Translations under genes and position numbers: made by a program
Source of the DNA: Diphasiastrum complanatum
Lineage: Eukaryota; Streptophyta; Lycopodiopsida; Lycopodiales; Lycopodiaceae
Assembly: GCA_029204225.1 (NCBI GenBank)
Contig: CM055092.1
Span: 101,150,433 to 101,214,432 of the forward strand
DNA: 64,000 nt
Reading direction: 5' to 3'
Shown here: piece by piece, positions 13,601 to 22,600 of the stretch
Position numbering within the stretch: the stretch's first letter is position 1
Layout: every line of letters begins with the position of its first letter
The notes under the pieces: generated by a model
What the model saw: only the letters and a program-made list of their open reading frames with translations
The model's database searches: none
Told to the model about the DNA's origin: nothing

Positions 13601-16600
13601 CTAGGGTTCGGCACTGGTTACGAGCTCGTAACACCTTTGCTTGCGGACCAGGCTCGTGCTCTTGCTGCACTTATTGATTCCTCTGTTACAGTTGCTGATA
13701 TACCAGGACCTGCTGCTTGATCCTATGCTGCCTCTTCATTTCACGACGAGGCTTTCTTTTGTGTCGGGGAGAGTTATGGACTTGGCTATTTACATTCGCC
13801 ACGTCCATTCGGATCTACTTTATATTACCTTTTATGCGTAAGCAGGCCCTGGTGTTACGAGCTCGTAACCAGTGCCGAACCCTAGGGAACACAGATAGGT
13901 CAGATACCACAGTCAGGGTCGTGTCCAGTGTACATGACCAACAGGGCAAGACAGTGTGAGTAGTGTGCCCCAGCACGGTCCATAGCCATGGCGGGCCTAA
14001 CACAGCCTAGGGACCCTGTCAGCAGGATAGGGCCCCCAGTTGGGTCCCGACGTGCAGTCGACCACGTCAGTGCCACGTGGCCGACACTTGGCAGTTGCAT
14101 GCTACCAGTCCTCACACTGGGCTAGGAGGGGCTTACTCTATATCAGGGAGTAGGCAAGGTTGGGTGGATCAGTTAGTGTTTGCCCTACTGTGGTGTTAGG
14201 ATCTATTACACTGGTATCAGAGCCATCTCCATCCTAGGGAGTTAGGAGCAGCAGTAGAGAAAACTATCAGAAGATAGGAAGTGTTTCTCAGATTCTCAGA
14301 GAGGAATAGAGGAGGAGGATCGTTGTAGGAGCAGCCTTCAAACTTCTGATTTCCACTGACAAATCACAGTAGCAAGGAGTCAGATTCCAAGTGTAGGTAA
14401 CTCGCTGAAAAAACAGCTGTTTCTCACTGAGTTCAGAGGATTCTCTATAGTTTTCCCAGCGAAATTAGAGTAGGAAGAAGCCAGCACCTCCATCGCTGTA
14501 CAGTCAGAGACCTGCATCTGATTTCCAGGGAAAAAGTTACTGGTTCTCAGCGAGTTTGAAGCCAAAAAAGAGGAGCAGGGCCAGCGCTGCCAGTGCTTCT
14601 GAAAATCTGGTTTTTGGACAAGTTTTTGGGCCCCAGCGTTAGAGATTTGGAGCAAGAGGATTCCTACCAGACCAGCGAGTAGGAGACTTCTGAAATTTCA
14701 GAATTCAGAAGGGTTTTTGGACTTCAGATTTGCCATTTTGTGGACAAATTGAGATGCTGTCAGACCAGCGAGGGGGGATAGCAAAAGTTTCAGATCTTGT
14801 TGCACATTTTCCAACCTCAAATCAGATTGAGAAAGAAGCTGAGGAGGGCTTTTCTGTATTCTCTCTGTGGAAGTACAGTTCTCAGAAAGAGCTAAGTTTC
14901 CTTTCCCTTGTACAGTTGTAAATTAGTCTTTTAGACTTTTTTTTCCTTCAAAAGTTAAGGTAGCTCTCTTTCAGTTCCGAAGATGACCACTCCTCAGGGA
15001 CCTGATCAACCCCCGGAGAGAGGCTTCGACGAACTTGAAACAGAAGCCTTGGCTTACAGAAAAGGGAAGGAACCCATGGAAGTAGAAGAACAGGAACAGT
15101 TCGCCGAAGAACTCGACGAACTGGTTACCAAGGAGCAGTTCCTCCAATTGGTAACAGAAGTGGATGAACTGAAGTTGGCATTAGCCAATTTCAAGTCCAG
15201 TGTGGACGACTCGTTCGCTGAACTCAAAAACTTGATTTTGAGTTCCGCGAAAGGAAGCCTTCCCTCCACTTCTCAGTTATCCCCTTCTCCACTTCCATCA
15301 GTTTCGGGTGAGACCTTACGGTCTCACCCCAGTGTTTTTAAAGATTTAAAGCCTCCTACTTTTAATGGGGAAGAGAAGGATAGAAATGCAGATATTCTAC
15401 AAACCTTCCTCAGCAAATGGAAGAACATTCATGCTCTGAAACAGACCCCTGACCATTTGCAAGCTATTGAGGCCAGTCTTTCCTTAGGGCCTATGGCCTA
15501 TAAGTGGTGGTTAAATCTCCAGGAGACTGGGCAGACTCCCCGGTCATGGAAAGTTTTTGAAGAAGCTTTCCTAAGAGAATTTCTACCAGAGAATGAACTG
15601 GATAGAGCCTGGGAAGCCTGGGAAAGAACAGTAATGGATAAATCCCTCATCCAATATATCTCGCAGTATCGAGAAGCAATTTTAAAGATTAAAAATATGG
15701 ATGACTATCAAAAAATCAGGGGATTTGTCCGTGGCCTCAAAGATGAATATAAAGTAGAGGTCCAGAAAAACTCGCCTACTACCCTTGAGCAAGCTCTCAA
15801 ATATGCTCAAATCTATGATGATTCAGTGGGTAGGAAGAGAGCGAAACAGCAACCACTTTCTGAGCAGCTTCCTCAGAAAGACTTTCAATTTAAAAAGAAA
15901 TTTTTAAAAAGAAAGAAAGAAGATAAATTTAAAGGTGAAGCTCCTCAGAAACACCCTTCACTCATACAGCCCTTAAAACCAGATGATTTTGAGAAAGCCA
16001 AACAAGAACGTTTGTGCTTTGTGTGTATGGGCAAGGGACACACAGTCAGACAGTGTCCCAAGGGGCCTTTCACTAAAAACGATAAGAAAGATAAAAAACA
16101 AGTTCATCTTGTTCAGACTGTATGTTTCCCCAGTGACTCGGCAGCTTCCGAGATCAAAGTGTATCATGAAGACCATGAACACTGTTGCCAGCTGACCTCT
16201 GCAATGCTAGCGAGACCCTTCAGCTTTGGGCCGCATGACCTAGTACGTATGCATGGGAAAGTTGGTAACCAGTCAGTAAGAGTCATGGTTGATGATGGGG
16301 CAACCCATAATTTCATCAACCACACCCTGGTTAAAAAGCTTAAACTATCAGAGGTACCTAGTCAGCATAGGTACATAGTTTCATTAGCTAAGGGTGAAGA
16401 TAAAAAAATATGGGAAACTATGGTAAGTAAGTTAAATCTTGGTATTCAGGGGTACCAAGATGAAATAAACTTTCAGATAATGCACCTGGATCGAACAGAC
16501 ATTGTTCTCGGGAGAGATTGGCTCTACAGTTTAGGACCTTCCCTCCACATAAACTATCAGGAGAACACCCTCAGCTTTCAGCATAAAGGCCGAGAGATCC

Positions 16601-19600
16601 AGTTGCATGGGGAGCATGATGTTCCCAACAGCCCTATGGTCTGCAGTTCAGAGCTCTGTCAGCTAATCGGAGACGAAGACCATCAGGTATTCTTATGTGA
16701 CTTTCAGTTTATTCCTGAAGTTTCTATTTCCAGTTCTATTCAGCAGAAAATCAGTAAATTAGAAACTTTATTGTCTAAATTTAAAGATGTTTTTCCTGAA
16801 GATTTGCCACATGGTTTACCACCTAGCAGAGAGGTAGATCATGTAATAAACCTAGTACCAGGTACAGCACCTGTTTCTAAACCTCTGTATCGGGTCAGCC
16901 GAACAGAGGATGAAGAAATAACTAGGCAGTTAACAGACTATCTTGGGAAAGGCCAAATTCAGACCAGTAGTTCACCATGGGCCTCACCAGTCCTGTTGGT
17001 GAAAAAGAAAGAGGGGTCTATGCGTCTTTGCGTAGATTACAGAGCCCTCAATAAAGTCACAATTAAGAATAAATACCCTATGCCTCGGGCAGACGAGTTG
17101 TTTGATCAACTCGACGGGGCTAAGTTTTTCAGCAAAATAGACCTCAGATCGGGATATCATCAAGTCCGTATAAAATCGGAAGATGTCTCGAAAACAGCTT
17201 TTAGGACTCGTCACGGTCATTATGAGTTTAAGGTGATGCCATTTGGGCTCACAAATGCTCCAGCTACCTTTATGACCTTGATGAACAGTGTCCTCAGACC
17301 ATACTTGGGTAAGTTTGTAGTCGTATTTTTAGATGACATCCTCGTCTACAGCAAAACAAGGAAGGAGCATCTAAAACACCTCAGAAAGGTGTTTCGACTA
17401 CTCAGAAAGCATAAGCTTTATGCTAAACAATCCAAGTGTGAATTCTTCGTTGAAGAAGTAGCATATTTGGGTCACATTATCTCTTCAGATGGGATTAAGA
17501 TGGACCCAAATAAGGTTAAAGCCATACTCAGTTGGCTGAGACCTCAGAATATTTTGGAACTTCAAATCTTTCTTGGTCTGGCGGGATATTACAGACGATT
17601 TGTCAAGGAATATGCTCAGATAGCAGTTCCTATGACAAATCTTCTTAAGGGGAAGGGAAAGGAGTTCATTTGGGAGTCCGCACAATAGGAGAGCTTTGAT
17701 GCTCTCAAAACAGCCTTAGCTATAGCACCAGTCTTAAAAGTCGTCGACCCCAATCAGCCATTTGTGGTCGAAACAGATGCTAGCAACTTTGCAGTAGGTG
17801 CCGTGCTAACTCAGGGTGGACGACCAGTTGCGTTCGAGAGTAAAAAACTCGAGCCAGCTCAGACTAGGTACAGTGCCTATGAAAAGGAACTCTTTTCTAT
17901 AGTCCATGCCCTTAAGACTTGGAGGCATTATTTGTATGGTGCCAACTTTGAGGTCCTGACAGACCATGAGAGTCTCAGATACCTTTGCAATCAACCTGAG
18001 CTTAGAGGTCGGAAAGCTCGTTGGGCAGAGTTGATGCAAGAGTTTGACATGTCTATCAGATATAGGCGTGGAAAATTCAATACAGTAGCAGATGCCCTTA
18101 GCAGAATGCCTATGATAAACGAGCTGAGTTTTACTCAGATTCGTAATGAGTTACTCGAGTCCTTGAGAGGGAAATGCCAGCATGATGTATTCTTCTCTAT
18201 TATCTGGAACTCAGTCCAGAACAGACAGTTACAGACTCCAGAACCAGTTCCCGGGGCTGGTGCCAGTTCATCCAAGAATACGGCAGCTTCCGTTGAGGAT
18301 GATGATGAGTCCGAGTATACGTCGTCAGATGACGTTGAGGATTCTGAGCCTGTATTACCCAAGCAAACCCCTGTGGTTGAGGGTCAGTTGACTCAAGGAT
18401 TCAAATGGAAATAGTATTCCATTCAGGATGAGTACTTGCTCTATAGAGATAGAGTATGTGTCCCCAATTCAGAGGATTATAGGCAGCAGGTCCTATATGA
18501 ATGTCATGACAATCCTAGCGCGGGACACCCAGGCATACAGAAGACCTATGAGCTTCTTCGTAGGCAATTTTTCTGGCCCAGTATGAAAAAGGACGTCCAC
18601 CAGTATGTAACCAGTTGCCAGAAATGTCAAGTAAATAAAGCAGAGCGTTTAAAGGCAGGAGGGTTGTTGCATCCCTTAGAAATACCAGCTGGTAAATGGG
18701 AGAGTATCTCCATGGATTTTATAGTAGGCCTGCCTAAAACCCAAAAGGGTAATGACGCTATATGGGTCACAGTTGACCGTCTGACCAAAATGGCTCATTT
18801 TATTCCGACCAAAACAACCGTTAGAGCTCCAGAGTTAGCGAGGTTGTTTGTAGACGGGCTATTTAAATTGTACGGTCTACCTTCCGGCATAGTCAGCGAC
18901 CGGGACAGTAAGTTTACTGGAAATTTTTGGAGGGCAGTATTCCATCATCTCCATACTAAACTTAATATGAGTACCACCGACCATCCACAGACGGACGGTC
19001 AAACAGAAAGGGTAAATCAAGTGCTGGAGGATATGCTTCGTGCATACGTCAGCAAGAGGCAGACTAATTGGGAGGAGTATCTCTCGATATTAGAGTTTGC
19101 TTACAACAGTACCAAACATTCAGCTACGGGATACAGCCCATTTATGCTGATGTACGGTTTTCAGCCACGCTCACCCACAGCTGTAGGGTTTAAACAAGAA
19201 AAAGTTGAAGCAGCCAGAAACTTTTTAGAAGACCTAAACAAGATGATAGAACATGCTAAGCGTAGCATTAGACAATCCCAGGATCGAGCCAGGCATTATG
19301 CAGATCCACACAGACGGGATGTGCAGTTCTCCACTGGTGAGAAAGTCTACTTGAGAGTCCCAGTTGACTCTAAAACCCTCAAATCAGGAGTGTGTGCTAA
19401 GTTGTCTCCAAGGTATTGTGGTCCCTTTACCATCAGTAGGAGACTAGGCGAGGTCACTTATGAACTAGAACTCCCACACAGCAGTAAGGTTTTTCCAGTC
19501 TTTCATGTAAGTCAGTTACGAAAAGCCTTAACCAGATCAGATAATCTGGTAGGGGACAGTGTTCTAGTTCTCCCATTGGATCCTCAACAACCTCCACATG

Positions 19601-22600
19601 AACCAGAGGAGATTCTTGATAGTAGAGAGACGCAGACTCGTCATACTCTATACCGAGAATATCTGGTTAAGTGGAATGATCAGCCTGTTGAGAATGCCAC
19701 TTGGGAAAGAGGCAGCGTCCTTCGCAGGATTTTTCCAGACTTTTTCTTAGAGGACCAAGACGGTTCTTAAGGGGGAGGGAGTGTTACGAGCTCGTAACCA
19801 GTGCCGAACCCTAGGGAACACAGACAGGTCAGATACCACAGTCAGGGTCGTGTCCAGTGTACATGACCAACAGGGCAAGACAGTGTGAGTAGTGTGCCCC
19901 AGCACGGTCCATAGCCATGGCGGGCCTAACACAGCCTAGGGACCCTGTCAGCAGGATAGGGCCCCCAGTTGGGTCCCGACGTGCAGTCGACCACGTCAGT
20001 GCCACGTGGCCGACACTTGGCAGTTGCATGCTACCAGTCCTCACACTGGGCTACGAGGGGCTTACTCTATATCAGGGAGTAGGCAAGGTTGGGTGGATCA
20101 GTTAGTGTTTGCCCTACTGTGGTGTTAGGATCTATTACACCTGGGCCCTCTATTTTATTGTTAACTGACATTTAGACTGTATGGTTGGCCTTGGGCCCTA
20201 TTATTCATTTATTGAGATATTACCTTGAAGGGGGGCCCTCTTGGAGGGCGCACTATTTTCCCTCCTAGTTGACTCTTATCCTCTAGACCCCGTTTTAGGG
20301 CTTCCTGTTGGGTATAAGTAGGGCTCCAGTGTCATTTTCATTTTCAGCTGATGATATGGATCTCTCTCCTTTAGCCTCCTTAGTCTCTCCTTTTTGTGCT
20401 TTCTAGGATTAAGTCTCGCTTTTATGCTACTCTCTAGATTACTTGTGGATCCGTTCGTAACTTATGCATAATAACAATAAAAGAATGGACGCATCGAATG
20501 TAATGAGCCAAGTCCATAACTTTTTCACACTCAAATCTATTATTGAGGAGACTAGATCCAAACGAGAGTGTGTACATTGTTGTTTCATGGATTTCCAAAG
20601 AGCTTTTGATTCCATTTCAAGGAACTTATCCAAAGATACAAGACCTTGGTTCTAGCTAGATACAGTATTGGCGATTACGGCTCTATACGAGAGAGTGATA
20701 GGCTGTTTTCGATCAAAGGAGCAAATCACACTGCTGGTTGATAGTACCATTGGAGTGAAGCAACGACCTTCACTATCCCCTACCTTGTTTGGAATGTACA
20801 TTGATGAGTTGGAGAGGATAATTGTGCAGGATGGAGGGGAGTGATGTGCTTTATGTGACCTGCTGATTTCTATGCTTTATGTTGATGATGTGGTACTCAT
20901 GTCGTAGTCTAGAGAGGGATTACAGAGACACCTTAATGTATCTTGTTCTTTTTGTTCACATTGGGGATTGACGGTGAACATTGCGAAGACCAAAGTTACG
21001 GTCTTCAATACCCCCAAGCATTCATGCAGAGAAAGGAGCTTTTAGGGACTGGTCATTCTTTGGATGTAGTCTCTCCATATGCATACCTTGGTGTCCTTTT
21101 CGCAGGTCTAAATTCCGATATGAGAAGACAGGCAGCCCTAGCCAAGGTAGGGAAGGTATGTGCAACGCATACCTTTAAGAGGGATCTATCTTTAGGCGCA
21201 TCTTTGAGATTCTGGAGTATTTGTACAAAAGTTTTCCCCTTACAATAAAATTACGGAACATTCTTGAGAAAACCTCATAACAAGCATAAGATTTGCTTAA
21301 GCTTCCAAACAATCCATTGATATTAAGAGGCGATCTCATCTCACTAGACAAGAAACCAACAGACCTAGGTGGGATCTTCTAGATCCTAGAGAGCATCTGA
21401 GTAGAACCAAACCAAAAATGGCTCTTAAGGCACCCCAATAAGGGTTCCATAATGACAGCAATTGTTCTTATAACTGTAAGTAGAGAACATTAATGTTATA
21501 AGGTTGGAACCTGGGGAGCAAGAAGCTTGGGATCACAGAACTGGAGCTGCATTCAAAACACTTCTACAAGAGGCAGCAAAGCCTTTAAAAGAACATTCCT
21601 TTCCAGGTACTAAAATTGTTGAAAACTTGGGCATTGGGCCACACAGGCCAAGTACTCATATCCTGCCCCAACCTCCTAGCCACTAATGTGTGACCTTTTT
21701 TATTGCAACCAGTGGCCACCACACATTTACTTTTGAAGCGTAGTTCATTATAACTGCTCCATTTGCTTATGGGAAAAATGAGACAAAATGAACATTTTGA
21801 ATTCTTGCTTGGGCTTGTCTAGGGGACCAACATTAATTAGCACCTCGAGGTAGTTTGGCATGTGCAAGTCATTATATTCATATCTCAACAATCTAGGTGC
21901 TTGTGCTTATGATTATCCAAAAAAAAACATAGACCTCTAGATAACAATTTATCACGTTCACCCCGGCAGTTGATTTATGTAAACACAATGAGAAGGGCAT
22001 ATAAGTATAGACCTCATAAACTTAGCACATAATGTAGACACGGGCGGCTACTGACAGAAACTACAAAAAGTGCTTCAGAGAACTCCACTGGCACATCAAT
22101 TTAGTTTGACAACTTGGTACCATTAGTGTTTGTATCACCGGCAGGGAAAAATGCTGTCACTTTCCTTTGGCCAGTTGCCTTTCCTTCCCCTTTAACCCAG
22201 CCTGCAAACAAATTCCAATTCTATACCATAAGAAAAGCAGCTTCTCAGCGATTTTAGAAGTGGGAGAGCTAGCTAGACGTGGAAATTTTGTAGCAAACTA
22301 AAGTCATGCTAGTCAATGTTGAAAATAAGAAAAGAGCGAAGAAGGATCTTCCTAAGTTCAACCTTCTGGAACATATAATGAGTAACCTTGTTCTTCATCC
22401 TTGTACAATTTGAGTTGATCTCCAAAATCTGCACTGACAAAAGGATTAATAAATCTCAGAGTTTTTATTGCACGTAAATAATAAGTAATGGGTAAACGTG
22501 TGGGCCCAGGATTTTCCAAATTCAAGTCCCCGCTCGAGGGTGGAACCCGAAAGCCAGGCAAACCTGTCGGCCCTTGCCTTTTCCCTTCTTATTAAAAACC

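Larger units (their letters stand above)
13853..20139 (+). mobile_element. Full-length chromovirus B2
   Basis: This 6,287-bp LTR retrotransposon has 358-bp LTRs, an initiator-Met primer site, a 0.76-kb leader, one gag-pol frame with protease, RT, RNase H, integrase and chromodomain, a polypurine tract and a CCTGG target duplication on both sides (13,848-13,852 and 20,140-20,144). The LTRs differ at two positions by my reading (13,897 region T/C and 14,124 region G/C), which indicates a recent insertion. It lies in the 3' LTR of A. Two in-frame TAG codons are the only visible defects. Confidence 0.95.
7070..20462 (+). mobile_element. Composite Ty3/gypsy element A, interrupted by B1 and B2
   Basis: Plus-strand element: 5' LTR 7,070-7,511, primer site 7,512, leader, gag start at 8,212, then foreign sequence B1 (about 8,878-13,633), then the last bit of A pol (13,634-13,771), then a 3' LTR split by B2 (13,772-13,852 and 20,145-20,462). 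Nearly all of A pol is missing, so B1 is not a simple insertion. The two LTRs differ at many positions, so A is much older than B2. There is no 5-bp target duplication at its outer ends (CTGTG left, TATGC right). Confidence 0.75.
4637..22120 (-). other. Intron 4 of the PsbP-domain gene, filled by nested retrotransposons
   Basis: This intron is 17,484 bp from donor GTACCAAG at 22,120 to acceptor CAG at 4,637. Read from left it contains elements A', A, B1, B2 and a LINE remnant. A and B2 lie antisense to the gene; A' lies in the sense direction. The unassigned intron ends are 4,637-4,902 and about 21,250-22,120. Confidence 0.8.

Noticed and set aside
13276-14115. Several 60-70 codon frames in the B LTRs
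   Set aside because: The same frames recur in every LTR copy in both orientations and show no protein family; they are LTR sequence.
21481-22120. Possible further exons of the PsbP-domain gene between exon 4 and the LINE
   Set aside because: No frame encodes the conserved block expected after exon 4. That block was found at 4,550-4,636.
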